A stretch of 64,000 nt of DNA from an uncultured Clostridia bacterium (GTDB lineage: Bacteria > Bacillota > Clostridia > Christensenellales > Borkfalkiaceae). Position numbers and translations under genes: made by a program. The notes under the pieces were generated by a model, which worked only from the letters and a program-made list of their open reading frames with translations, ran no database searches and had not been told where the DNA came from. The stretch covers positions 51,099 through 115,098 of the forward strand of contig CANPZW010000005.1 of the NCBI GenBank assembly GCA_947589385.1, given 5' to 3'. Below are positions 8,570 through 18,286 of this stretch, in pieces. The stretch's first letter is position 1. Each line of letters starts with the position of its first letter.

Positions 8570-11500
8570 ATGGGTTTAATAAAATACATTCTCGGGTCGG
8601 ACAGCCGCGGCGCGCTGAAAAAGCTTGATAAAATGGCTAAAAAAGTGGAGGAGCTTGAACCGAAATATCAGGCTATGTCGGACGCGGAGCTTAAAGGTCA
8701 GACGAAAATTTTCAAGGACAGGCTTGCCGCGGGAGAAACGACGGACGATATCCTGTACGACGCGTTCGCAGCCTTGCGCGAGGCAAGCTGGCGCGTCCTT
8801 AAAATGAAACACTTCCACGTGCAGATAATGGGCGGTATCTGTCTGCACCAGGGGCGTATCGCCGAAATGAAAACGGGCGAAGGCAAAACGCTTGTATCTA
8901 CGTTGCCCGCGTATCTCAACGCGCTTACGGGCAAGGGCGTGCATATCGTCACGGTCAACGACTATCTTGCCAAGCGCGACGCCGAGTGGATGGGCAAGGT
9001 TCATAAATTCATGGGGCTTACCGTGGGCGTGGTCGTGCCCGGCATGGACGACGCCGACAAGAAAAAGGCTTACGAGTGCGACATAATCTACGCCACCAAT
9101 AACGAGCTTGGCTTCGATTACCTGCGCGACAATCTTAAAAAATCAATATCCGCCATGGTTCAGCGGGAGCTTAACTTCTGCATAATCGACGAGGTGGACT
9201 CGATTTTGATAGATGAAGCCAGAACGCCTCTCATAATTTCGGGGCGCGGCGACAAGAGTTCCGAACTCTATGACAGGGTTGACAGATTCGTCCGCACGCT
9301 CGAAGGCGGGTTCGACGACGACAAGGAGGACGCGCTTAAAAGGGCGCCCGCAAGAATCGTCAAGCAGTATCAGGCGGACGAACGTCTCCGCAGCGCGGTA
9401 AAGCACATTAATTGCTGGGATTACGAAATCGACCGCGCAGAACGCAAAATAACCATTTTCGAAACGGAAAACGACGGTTTGAGCGAGATGGAACTTGAAC
9501 GCGCCGCAGACGAGAAGATAGGCTTGCTTGTCGGAGAAATCGAAAGCTGGGACTATGTTTTCACCGCAAAGGGCGGCAGAATAACCATAACCGACAAGGA
9601 TACGAAGAAGAAAGACGAAAAGGTCAGGGAGATGACCGACGAGGAAAAGGCAGCCACCGAAACCCTGCAAAATATTCTGAAAGCGAGCCGCGACTGGGAC
9701 TATATCGTTGACAGAAAGGACAAATCGGTAACGCTCACCGAAAAAGGTTCCAAAAAGGCGGAAAGATTTTTCGGAATCAACAACATAGGCGATATAGAAA
9801 ACGCCGACCTTCACCACCATATCCAGCAGGCGCTGAAAGCGCACGAACTGTTCCATAACGGCGAGGAATATATCATCTCCGAGGACGGAGAAGTTCAAAT
9901 CGTCGATGAATTTACGGGACGTATTCTCCACGGCAGGCGTTATTCCGACGGGCTTCACCAGGCGATAGAAGCGAAGGAACACGTAAAGGTCAAGGAAGAA
10001 AACAAGACCCACGCCACCGTAACTTTCCAGAACTATTTCAGGCTTTACGCCAAGCTTTCGGGCATGACGGGTACGGCGCTGACCGAGGAGGACGAATTCA
10101 GGACCATTTACTCTCTCGACGTCGTTCCCATTCCCACAAACCGCCCCGTAAAGCGCGTTGATTACGCCGATATGATTTACTCCACGGTGGAGGGAAAGAA
10201 AAAAGCTATCGTAAACGAAGTCGTGCAGCGGCACGAAAAAGGTCAGCCTATACTAATAGGTACGGTTACGGTAGATAAGTCGGAGGAAATTTCAAGGCTT
10301 CTGCGCCGCAACGGCATAAAGCACAATATTCTTAACGCAAAGAACCACGAACGCGAGGCGGAAATCGTCGCGCAGGCGGGCAGGCTCAATTCCGTTACAA
10401 TCGCAACCAACATGGCGGGGCGCGGAACCGATATTTTGCTCGGCGGCAACCCCGAATATCTCGCCAAAAAGCGTATGCGCGAAGAGGGCTTCGACCACGA
10501 TATGGTGGAAGTAGCCATTTCCTATGCCGACCGCGAATTTACCGAGGAAGAGCAGAAAGCGCGCGACAGGTACGCCGAACTTTACGAAATGTACAAAAAG
10601 GAAACGGATGAGGAAAAGCAGCAGGTAATAGCCGCGGGCGGTCTTTGCATAATAGGCACGGAACGCCATGAATCACGCCGTATAGATAACCAGCTCCGCG
10701 GACGAAGCGGCCGTCAGGGCGACCCGGGCGATTCGGTATTCTTCATTTCGCTTGAAGACGACCTTGCAATACGTTTCGGCGGCGAGAGACTGAAAAAGCT
10801 GTATTCGGTATTCAAAATCGACGACGACCAATGCCTGCAATCCAAAATGCTTACCCATTCCATAGAAAACGCTCAGCGCGCAATCGAGGGCAGGAACTTC
10901 GCCATCCGCAAAAGCACCCTTCAATACGACGAGGTGATGAACGAACAGCGTAAAACAATCTACGGCGAACGTATGAAGGTCCTCAAAGGCGAGGATGTGC
11001 ACGAACAGATGCTGAAATATATTCCCGATTACGTCGCAAAGATTGTCGGTGAAACGGTAAATACTGACGATATGCCGGAAAAATGGGATGAACTTGCCTT
11101 GAACGAAGCGTTGAAGCAGAAAGTCTATCCCGACGAGTGCACATTCGAAATAACCCGCGAAATGCTTGAAAAATGGGATTACGAGCGTGCGATATCCAAA
11201 ATAAGCAAGGAAGTCGAAAAGGCTTATGAAGCTAAGATTGAGAATATCAACAAGATTTTAACGGAAGTAAAGGAAAACGGCGTGGTGACGTCGGGCAGGC
11301 TTCCCGACAGTTTCGCGCAGGTAGAGCGCGATGTGCTTTTGAGTATGGTTGACAATAACTGGATTGACCATATCGACGCAATGGACCAGCTCCGCAAGGG
11401 CATAGGTCTCCGCGGCTACGCACAGCAAGACCCCATAATCGCCTATAAGGCTGAGGGTCACGAGATGTTCGAGGAGATGATTGAAAGAGTCCAGAACGCC

Positions 11501-11890
11501 ACCATTTCAATGCTGTTGAAGAGGATAAGGCTGGAACGCAAACCCGCGCCTCCCGTCCGCAAGGTTATGGTAGAACCTGCCCGTCCCGCTCAGACCGCGC
11601 AAGGAATAAGCCCCATGAACAACGGAGTTGCCGAACACGCGCGGGAGATTGCGGAGCAGAACGCAAAACGTGAGGAAGGACAGTCTGCGCCCGAGGCGAA
11701 CGAGAGCGGGTTAAGGAACGTTTTAATAGGCGGCACGCCCGAAAAATCGGCGTCTAACCTTGTTCCCAACATTGACTCTAAACAGCTTCCGAAAGTGAAC
11801 AAGGCGGTTAAGGTCGGCAGAAACGACCCCTGTCCTTGCGGCAGCGGCAAGAAATATAAGGACTGCTGCTATTGGAAAGACCATAAATAA
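8570..11890 (+). CDS. secA: Preprotein translocase ATPase SecA (enlarged, 1106 aa)
   Basis: MKTGEGKTLVSTLPAYLNAL, NNELGFDYLRDN, DEVDSILIDEARTPLIISG, GRSGRQGDPG; C-terminal SEC-C GRNDPCPCGSGKKYKDCC. Confidence 0.97.
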   Translation: MGLIKYILGSDSRGALKKLDKMAKKVEELEPKYQAMSDAELKGQTKIFKDRLAAGETTDDILYDAFAALREASWRVLKMKHFHVQIMGGICLHQGRIAEMKTGEGKTLVSTLPAYLNALTGKGVHIVTVNDYLAKRDAEWMGKVHKFMGLTVGVVVPGMDDADKKKAYECDIIYATNNELGFDYLRDNLKKSISAMVQRELNFCIIDEVDSILIDEARTPLIISGRGDKSSELYDRVDRFVRTLEGGFDDDKEDALKRAPARIVKQYQADERLRSAVKHINCWDYEIDRAERKITIFETENDGLSEMELERAADEKIGLLVGEIESWDYVFTAKGGRITITDKDTKKKDEKVREMTDEEKAATETLQNILKASRDWDYIVDRKDKSVTLTEKGSKKAERFFGINNIGDIENADLHHHIQQALKAHELFHNGEEYIISEDGEVQIVDEFTGRILHGRRYSDGLHQAIEAKEHVKVKEENKTHATVTFQNYFRLYAKLSGMTGTALTEEDEFRTIYSLDVVPIPTNRPVKRVDYADMIYSTVEGKKKAIVNEVVQRHEKGQPILIGTVTVDKSEEISRLLRRNGIKHNILNAKNHEREAEIVAQAGRLNSVTIATNMAGRGTDILLGGNPEYLAKKRMREEGFDHDMVEVAISYADREFTEEEQKARDRYAELYEMYKKETDEEKQQVIAAGGLCIIGTERHESRRIDNQLRGRSGRQGDPGDSVFFISLEDDLAIRFGGERLKKLYSVFKIDDDQCLQSKMLTHSIENAQRAIEGRNFAIRKSTLQYDEVMNEQRKTIYGERMKVLKGEDVHEQMLKYIPDYVAKIVGETVNTDDMPEKWDELALNEALKQKVYPDECTFEITREMLEKWDYERAISKISKEVEKAYEAKIENINKILTEVKENGVVTSGRLPDSFAQVERDVLLSMVDNNWIDHIDAMDQLRKGIGLRGYAQQDPIIAYKAEGHEMFEEMIERVQNATISMLLKRIRLERKPAPPVRKVMVEPARPAQTAQGISPMNNGVAEHAREIAEQNAKREEGQSAPEANESGLRNVLIGGTPEKSASNLVPNIDSKQLPKVNKAVKVGRNDPCPCGSGKKYKDCCYWKDHK

Positions 11891-11905
11891 TAAAGACGGA
11901 AATAT

Positions 11906-13006
11906 ATGTTCAAAGCAGACGATTACAGATTAAAGCTAAAAGCCCTCGCCGATAATCTGGCGGAGGCAAAATACGCGCTGGACATAGACAATCTCGGCGC
12001 TCGCCTCGGCGACCTCAAAAAAGAGCAGGAAAGCCCCGAAGTATGGCAGGATTTGGAAAAATCCGCCAAAATCGGCAGGGAAATTTCCGCAGTCGAGGGC
12101 AAAATTTCAAGCTATAAAAAGGGCGAAGCAGCTCTCGCGGACGCCAACGCATACGTTGATTTGATTGAGGAAGCGGACGACGAAAGTCTTATCCCCGAAC
12201 TCGAACAGATGATATCCGCCGCCGAAACGGACATAGAGGAAATGCGCATACGCGCGCTTCTCCGCGGTAAGTACGACGGCAACAACGCCATTTTAAACCT
12301 TCATTCGGGCGCAGGCGGCACGGAAGCCTGCGACTGGACCCAGATGTTATACAGAATGTATTGCCGCTATTGCGAAAAGCAGGGATTTAAGGTTACGGAG
12401 CTGGATTCGGAGGACGGCGACGAGGCGGGGCTTAAAAGCGTAAGTTTTAAAGTTGACGGCGAAAACGCCTACGGTTTTTTAAAGGCGGAAAAGGGAGTGC
12501 ACAGGCTTGTGCGTATTTCGCCTTTCGATTCCAATAAACGCCGCCATACGTCTTTCGCTTCGCTTGAAGTAATGCCCGAGATAGACGACGAAAACGAAGT
12601 CGAAATCCGCGACGAGGACATAAGAATAGACGTATATCGTTCTTCCGGCGCTGGCGGGCAAAAAGTAAACAAGACGGAAACGGCGATACGTATCACGCAT
12701 TTCCCTACGGGAATAGTGGTAACATGCCAGAACGAGCGCAGCCAGCTTCAAAATAAGGCGATGGCTTTCGAATATCTGCGCGCCAAGCTTGTTGAACGCC
12801 AGATTGCCGAGCGCGAGGCGGCGGACGCGGAAATCAAGGGCGAAATAAAAAAGATAGAGTGGGGCAGCCAGATACGCAGCTATGTATTCTGCCCTTACAC
12901 CCTTGTCAAAGACCACCGCACGGGCTATGAAAACACCAATATCCAGGCGGTTATGGACGGGGATTTGCAAGGTTTTATAATAGACTATCTCAAAAAAACA
13001 GTTTAG
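11906..13006 (+). CDS. prfB: Peptide chain release factor 2
   Basis: RSSGAGGQKVNKTETAIRITH (GGQ), HSGAGGTEACDW; single uninterrupted frame, no programmed frameshift needed. Confidence 0.93.
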   Translation: MFKADDYRLKLKALADNLAEAKYALDIDNLGARLGDLKKEQESPEVWQDLEKSAKIGREISAVEGKISSYKKGEAALADANAYVDLIEEADDESLIPELEQMISAAETDIEEMRIRALLRGKYDGNNAILNLHSGAGGTEACDWTQMLYRMYCRYCEKQGFKVTELDSEDGDEAGLKSVSFKVDGENAYGFLKAEKGVHRLVRISPFDSNKRRHTSFASLEVMPEIDDENEVEIRDEDIRIDVYRSSGAGGQKVNKTETAIRITHFPTGIVVTCQNERSQLQNKAMAFEYLRAKLVERQIAEREAADAEIKGEIKKIEWGSQIRSYVFCPYTLVKDHRTGYENTNIQAVMDGDLQGFIIDYLKKTV

Positions 13007-13264
13007 CTCCCGCAAACCGTGGATAAGCTTTGTTCTGCTTTGTAAAGCTTCGCTCCGCCTTGTTCGCGTACTTCTTTGTACACTCGCTGCGGACGTCGCT
13101 CGCTTTCCTTGCATAACTCGCTTCTCCGCGGTTTATAACTTCGTTGGGGGATTTCACTTCGTTCTCGCATTTGGCGAGAGCGTCGGGCAAAGCCCTCGCG
13201 TAGAATGACAAGGGGCAGACTGACGGGATTGTCAAAGCACGATTATTGCGGGCGGTTTTTCGCA

Positions 13265-14305
13265 ATGTATAACATAAATTCCTTTAAAATCAAATCTTCA
13301 CCGATAATACTCGGCATAGAATCCAGCTGCGACGAAACCGCCGCGGCTGTAATTTCGGGCAGGAAACTTTTGTCGTCCGAAATCATTTCGTCTGCGACCG
13401 AACAGGCAAAATACGGCGGCGTCGTGCCTGAAATCGCTTCCCGCGCGCATACGGAAGCGGTGGATGAAGTCGTGCGCAGGGCTTTAAAAAATGCAGAAGT
13501 ACCCGCAGAAAAGTTGGACGGAGTGGCGGTAACGTTCGGCGCAGGGCTTTTGGGGGCTCTGCTTGTTGGGTTGTCCTTTGCTAAGGGGCTGGCGTATTCT
13601 TTGAACATTCCGCTTATAGCCGTAAACCATATCCGCGGACATCTTGCCGCGGCGTATCTGGTTGCGGAGGATTTGAAACCGCCCTTTATTACCTTGCTTG
13701 CAAGCGGCGGGCATACGGCTGTGCTTCATACAAGAACCTATACCGAATTTGAAGTTCTCGGCGCTACCTGCGACGACGCCGCAGGCGAGGCGTTTGATAA
13801 GGTCGCCCGCGTTTTGGGACTTGAATATCCGGGCGGCGTCAATGTGGAACGGCTTGCGCGCGAGGGCGAAAACAGCGTCAAGTTACCGTCCGCGCTTGTA
13901 AAAAACGCAACACGTATGCAGTTTTCTTACAGCGGACTTAAAACGGCGGTGATAAACGCCGTGCATAATGCGGAGCAGCGGGGCGAAGAACTCAAACGCG
14001 CGGATATAGCAAATTCATTTCAGCGCGCGGCGATAGACCCTCTCGTGAAAAAAACAGTGGAATGTGCTTTAAAGCGCGGAATTTCCACGGTTACGGCAGG
14101 CGGCGGGGTAGTTGCCAACGGATATTTGCGCGATACTCTTACGAAAGCCTGCCAAAAAGCGGGGTTAAGGTGCGTTTTGCCCGAAAAGCGGTTTTGCACC
14201 GACAACGCGGCGATGATAGCGGCGGAAGGTCTTACCCAATACCTTGCGGGAAATTTTGCCGATTTAAGCATTAACGCTTGCGCACAGATTCCGCTGAACA
14301 GTTAA
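13265..14305 (+). CDS. tsaD: tRNA N6-adenosine threonylcarbamoyltransferase TsaD
   Basis: ILGIESSCDETAAAV, HIRGHLAAAYL, ASGGHTAVL; ATG at 13265 preferred over the ORF-track start 13205. Confidence 0.95.
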   Translation: MYNINSFKIKSSPIILGIESSCDETAAAVISGRKLLSSEIISSATEQAKYGGVVPEIASRAHTEAVDEVVRRALKNAEVPAEKLDGVAVTFGAGLLGALLVGLSFAKGLAYSLNIPLIAVNHIRGHLAAAYLVAEDLKPPFITLLASGGHTAVLHTRTYTEFEVLGATCDDAAGEAFDKVARVLGLEYPGGVNVERLAREGENSVKLPSALVKNATRMQFSYSGLKTAVINAVHNAEQRGEELKRADIANSFQRAAIDPLVKKTVECALKRGISTVTAGGGVVANGYLRDTLTKACQKAGLRCVLPEKRFCTDNAAMIAAEGLTQYLAGNFADLSINACAQIPLNS

Positions 14306-14357
14306 AATTTGTTTCATAAAATAATGCGCTTTATAGCGTGTTTTAGCGTGTTCGATA

Positions 14358-14397
14358 ATGCTGCGGCGGGCGCGAAATTTCGCGCCCGCCGCAGCAT
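14358..14397. terminator. 40-bp perfect palindrome, second copy of the 3461 palindrome
   Basis: ATGCTGCGGCGGGCGCGAAATTTCGCGCCCGCCGCAGCAT. Confidence 0.6.
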
Positions 14398-14503
14398 ATT
14401 TGGTATTCGGATTTTATCAAATCAAATTCCCGATTGACCGCTTTCCTATAAAAATCGTTATTTGCTTTAATATTTTATAAATATGGCAGATGTTTAATTT
14501 GTT

Positions 14504-15184
14504 TTAAAATTTTTTAAATTCGTAGCCCTTGTTTTTGAAGTGTTTTATTACCTTTGAAAGCGCGGCTACGGTTTCGGTTTTATCGGTAGAATCGTGGGCG
14601 AGCATGACTATCTTTTTCGGGTTGGCGACCGTAGCAACCGCGGCACAGTATAATTCTCGCGCGGAGGCGTTTTTGATTTCGCTGTCGCGGAACGAAGCGT
14701 TCCAATCCACGGTATTATAGCCCTTTTCCTCAACCGCCTTTACAAGCTTCTGAGGGACGGAAAAACTGCCCCCCGGGAAACGGTAGATATGCGAAAATTC
14801 CCCCGTAATGCTGCAAATCAGTTCGTTGCATTTCTCTATATCCTTTAAAAGCGCCTCCGTCGATGAATATATTTCCTTATATTTATGGGAGTAGGAATGC
14901 ACGGCAAGAGTATGCCCCTCGTCAAACGCCCTTTTCAAAATGTTTTTTCTGTTTTTCGCCTGCGTGCCCACGATAAAAAATGTCGCGGGGACGTTTTCTG
15001 TTTTCAATACGTCGAGAATTTTGGGGGTAACCCTGTCGCTCGGACCGTCGTCGAATGTAAGATAGATAACTTTGTCGCTCTCTGCAAACGAAAGCAGCGG
15101 CTCTCCGAAAAAATTGCCGAACAGAGTCACGAAAAGCGCTACGGTCAGAAGAATTGCGGCGAGCGCGGAAATGCGTTTGTTCAT
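14504..15184 (-). CDS. Polysaccharide deacetylase (NodB domain)
   Basis: YLTFDDGPSDRVTPKILDVL, HSYSHK, RFPGGS. Confidence 0.9.
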   Translation of the reverse strand: MNKRISALAAILLTVALFVTLFGNFFGEPLLSFAESDKVIYLTFDDGPSDRVTPKILDVLKTENVPATFFIVGTQAKNRKNILKRAFDEGHTLAVHSYSHKYKEIYSSTEALLKDIEKCNELICSITGEFSHIYRFPGGSFSVPQKLVKAVEEKGYNTVDWNASFRDSEIKNASARELYCAAVATVANPKKIVMLAHDSTDKTETVAALSKVIKHFKNKGYEFKKF

Positions 15185-15246
15185 ATTCTTAATATGCGCA
15201 GCCGCCGCGGATTTAAGCTTTTTTATTCGTTTTTGTTCAATTTATT

Positions 15247-15927
15247 TCAATACAGCTCAATATTTATCAGCGTATCGGCAATGGCAATTTGCAGCTTCCG
15301 CAGATTTCTGGAATACACAAACCCCTCGCCCGCCGCCGAACATTCGGCGGAAAGCCTTCTCAATTCTTCTGAAAAGCAGTTTGCGGAATTTGCAAGTTTA
15401 AGCCCGTTAAGGCTTTTTTTGACGTCCGCAAGAACGGATTTTGCCGCGTCTTGACCGTATTCCCCCGTGTCCAGCTTGTTGGCACATTCGTAGCATACTT
15501 TCGAAAGTGAAAAAAGGGTATTCAGATTACCTGCATAAACGGCTTCTTTGTTTTTTGAAAGCCGCGATTTCGGCGCATATTCCTTTCTTTCCGCAGTCAG
15601 CACAAAGCATTGAAGTCCACGCCGCATAAGACTTTTTTGCACTCGTTCGGCGTCGTTTTCCTTGTAATAACACGCCACCGTCACATAAAATCCGTCGCCG
15701 TATTCGAATACGTAGCCCGCGCCGCCGAACCCCTCCACGCCGTCCGAAATAGCGTCTGCGGAAAGCGAGTTGTCCTCGACCGAATAGCATACAAGATAAA
15801 ACGCGGACTTAAATTCGATTTTTTCGCCGTTGCAGGAGGCGGCGCAGATAATTACGGCGACTGTTAAGGTGACCGCCGCCGCGACCGATATAAAAAAGGG
15901 TAAATTTTTGTCTGCGCGCCTTTCCAT
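15247..15927 (-). CDS. Membrane-anchored hypothetical protein, possibly SPOR-like
   Basis: N-terminal TM, then an YLVCYS..GGAGYVFEYGDGFYVTVACYYKENDAERVQKSL segment. Confidence 0.45.
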   Translation of the reverse strand: MERRADKNLPFFISVAAAVTLTVAVIICAASCNGEKIEFKSAFYLVCYSVEDNSLSADAISDGVEGFGGAGYVFEYGDGFYVTVACYYKENDAERVQKSLMRRGLQCFVLTAERKEYAPKSRLSKNKEAVYAGNLNTLFSLSKVCYECANKLDTGEYGQDAAKSVLADVKKSLNGLKLANSANCFSEELRRLSAECSAAGEGFVYSRNLRKLQIAIADTLINIELY

Positions 15928-16005
15928 AGATTATATATATGCCTGTTTTGGCAGCGATATGGCATTATTTAAGGTTGACTAAATTCTTTCCGCAGTTTAT
16001 AATAT

Positions 16006-16890
16006 TTGCGAGGTATAGGAATGCGTAAGAGCGGAACCGATGGGATTTCGGACCTTGAAGAGAATGTAACGGCTTCCCAGATAGAGGAAGGTCTGCGCAA
16101 AAAATTCTCGAAAAAGCTGTTTTCAAAGTTTGCCAAGGCGATAGTGGAGTACAGGTTGATAGAGCCGAACGACAAAATTGCCGTCTGCATGTCGGGCGGC
16201 AAGGATTCAATGCTTATGGCAAAGCTGTTTCAGGAATTGAAGCGGCATAACAAGTTTCCGTTCGAGCTTGTTTTTCTCGTAATGAACCCCGGTTACAGCG
16301 ATGAAAACAGGGAAAATATAGAGCGCAACGCAAAACTTCTGGGCATCCCCATAACGGTTTTTGAAACGAACATATTCGAAAATGTGTTCAATATAGAAAA
16401 ATCGCCCTGTTATATATGCGCGCGCATGCGCCGCGGACATCTTTACGCCAAGGCGAAGGAGTTGGGCTGTAACAAAATAGCCCTCGGACATCATTACGAC
16501 GACGTTATCGAAACAATTTTAATGGGTATGCTTTACGGCGGACAGATGCAGACCATGATGCCCCGCATAGACAGCGCAAATTTCGAAGGAATGAAGCTTA
16601 TCCGCCCCATGTATCTTATCCGCGAGTCCGATATTAAGGCGTGGCGCGATTATTACGGTCTGCATTTTTTACAGTGTGCGTGCAAATTCACAGAGGCTTG
16701 CGCCTCGGGAGCTGACGGGAATACGGCTTCTAAACGCCAAAAGGTGAAAGAACTTATAGCCCGCCTCGAAAAAGAAGACCCGGGAATAGAGCAAAATATA
16801 TTTAAAAGCGCCGAAAACGTCAATCTTTCCACAATCATATCCTATAAGGACAAGAAAGGCGAAAGACACTATTATTACGACGTCGATTGA
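16006..16890 (+). CDS. TtcA-family PP-loop ATPase (tRNA thiolation-like)
   Basis: CMSGGKDSMLMAKL PP-loop, CYICARMRRG, GHHYDDVIETILM; real start may be ATG 16021. Confidence 0.85.
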   Translation: MRGIGMRKSGTDGISDLEENVTASQIEEGLRKKFSKKLFSKFAKAIVEYRLIEPNDKIAVCMSGGKDSMLMAKLFQELKRHNKFPFELVFLVMNPGYSDENRENIERNAKLLGIPITVFETNIFENVFNIEKSPCYICARMRRGHLYAKAKELGCNKIALGHHYDDVIETILMGMLYGGQMQTMMPRIDSANFEGMKLIRPMYLIRESDIKAWRDYYGLHFLQCACKFTEACASGADGNTASKRQKVKELIARLEKEDPGIEQNIFKSAENVNLSTIISYKDKKGERHYYYDVD

Positions 16891-16927
16891 TTTTAAGTTT
16901 AAAGAAGTCCCGTAAGGAGAAAAATCT

Positions 16928-17758
16928 ATGAGTAAGGCAGACGATATCTTTATATCCAACATGCGCGAGATACTTGAAAAGGGCGTATGGGATACGGACA
17001 GGGAAGTCCGTCCGCGCTGGTCGGACGGCACGCCCGCGCATACCGTTAAAAAATTCGGCATTGTCAACCGCTATGATTTGAGAGAGGAATTTCCGCTTCT
17101 TACTATCCGCCGAACGGCGTTCAGGTCCTGCGTGGATGAAATATTGTGGATATGGCAGAAAAAAAGCAACAACGTCCGCGATTTACATTCGAGAATCTGG
17201 GACCAATGGACGGACGAAAACGGCAGTATAGGCAAGGCGTACGGCTACCAGCTCGGAGTGAAGCATAAGTACAAGGAGGGGGAATTTGACCAGGTTGACC
17301 GCGTGCTGTACGATTTAAAGCATAACCCCGCAAGCCGCAGGATAATGACAAATATTTACACTTTTGCGGACTTGCACGAAATGAACTTGTATCCATGCGC
17401 TTATTCCATGACGTTTAACGTTTCGGGTAAAACCCTGAACGCTATTTTAAACCAGCGCTCTGCGGATATGCTTACGGCAAATAATTGGAATGTGGCACAG
17501 TATGCGGCGCTTCTGATGATGATAGCGCAGGTTTCCGGACTGGAAGCGGGGGAGCTTGTGCACGTTATAGCCGACGCGCACATCTACGACCGACATATAG
17601 ATATGGTTAAAGAAATTATCGGGATGCCGCGCTATCCCGCGCCGAGGGTGGAGTTGGATAAAAGCATAACGGATTTTTACGCATTTACGGTTGACAGCTT
17701 TAAAGTCGTCGATTATAAATGCAATCAAAAGAAATATGAAATACCCGTCGCGGAGTGA
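16928..17758 (+). CDS. thyA: Thymidylate synthase
   Basis: LYPCAYSMTFNV, NQRSADM..NNWNVAQYA, HIYDRH. Confidence 0.95.
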   Translation: MSKADDIFISNMREILEKGVWDTDREVRPRWSDGTPAHTVKKFGIVNRYDLREEFPLLTIRRTAFRSCVDEILWIWQKKSNNVRDLHSRIWDQWTDENGSIGKAYGYQLGVKHKYKEGEFDQVDRVLYDLKHNPASRRIMTNIYTFADLHEMNLYPCAYSMTFNVSGKTLNAILNQRSADMLTANNWNVAQYAALLMMIAQVSGLEAGELVHVIADAHIYDRHIDMVKEIIGMPRYPAPRVELDKSITDFYAFTVDSFKVVDYKCNQKKYEIPVAE

Positions 17759-17761
17759 TTT

Positions 17762-18262
17762 ATGAGAGCTATTTTACATGCCGATAAAGAGTGGGGGATA
17801 GGCAAAAACAACGGGCTTATGTTTAAGATTCCCGCCGATATGAAATTTTTCAAGGAGACTACTACGGGGAACGTCGTGGTAATGGGTTCGAACACGCTTA
17901 AATCCTTCCCCGGCGGAAAACCTTTGAAAGACAGGCTGAATATCGTGCTTTGGCCTGACGGCGAGGACAGGGATGATTGCCTTATCGTGCGTTCGCTGGA
18001 AGAACTGTTTGCGGAAATAGGAAAATACGACCCCGAAAGGGTCTTCGTCGTGGGCGGCAGGATGATGTATAAAACGCTTCTTCCGTACTGCACCGAGGTC
18101 CTTTTGACAAAGGTTGACGCCGTCGGCGGGGCGGACGCGTATTTCGAAAATCTCGACGAAAACGAAAATTTTTATCTTTTCAGCGAAAGCGAGCCCGAAG
18201 TTACAAACGGATATACAATCAGATTCTGCGTATATAAGAATAAAAATCCGCTGAAATATTGA
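17762..18262 (+). CDS. folA: Dihydrofolate reductase
   Basis: ILHADKEWGIGKNNGLMFKIPADMKFFKETT; immediately follows thyA. Confidence 0.95.
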   Translation: MRAILHADKEWGIGKNNGLMFKIPADMKFFKETTTGNVVVMGSNTLKSFPGGKPLKDRLNIVLWPDGEDRDDCLIVRSLEELFAEIGKYDPERVFVVGGRMMYKTLLPYCTEVLLTKVDAVGGADAYFENLDENENFYLFSESEPEVTNGYTIRFCVYKNKNPLKY

Positions 18263-18286
18263 TACGTATCGGCTTTAACGTTAAAA

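Noticed and set aside
9143-10234. 363-aa ORF antisense to secA
   Set aside because: Frame-shadow of secA; no independent start signal or family motif.
11906-11990. Programmed +1 frameshift in prfB
   Set aside because: The RF2 reading frame is continuous from the first ATG; no in-frame TGA is present.
13205-13264. Upstream extension of tsaD
   Set aside because: Lies in the repeat-like spacer; the conserved TsaD N-terminus fits the ATG at 13265.
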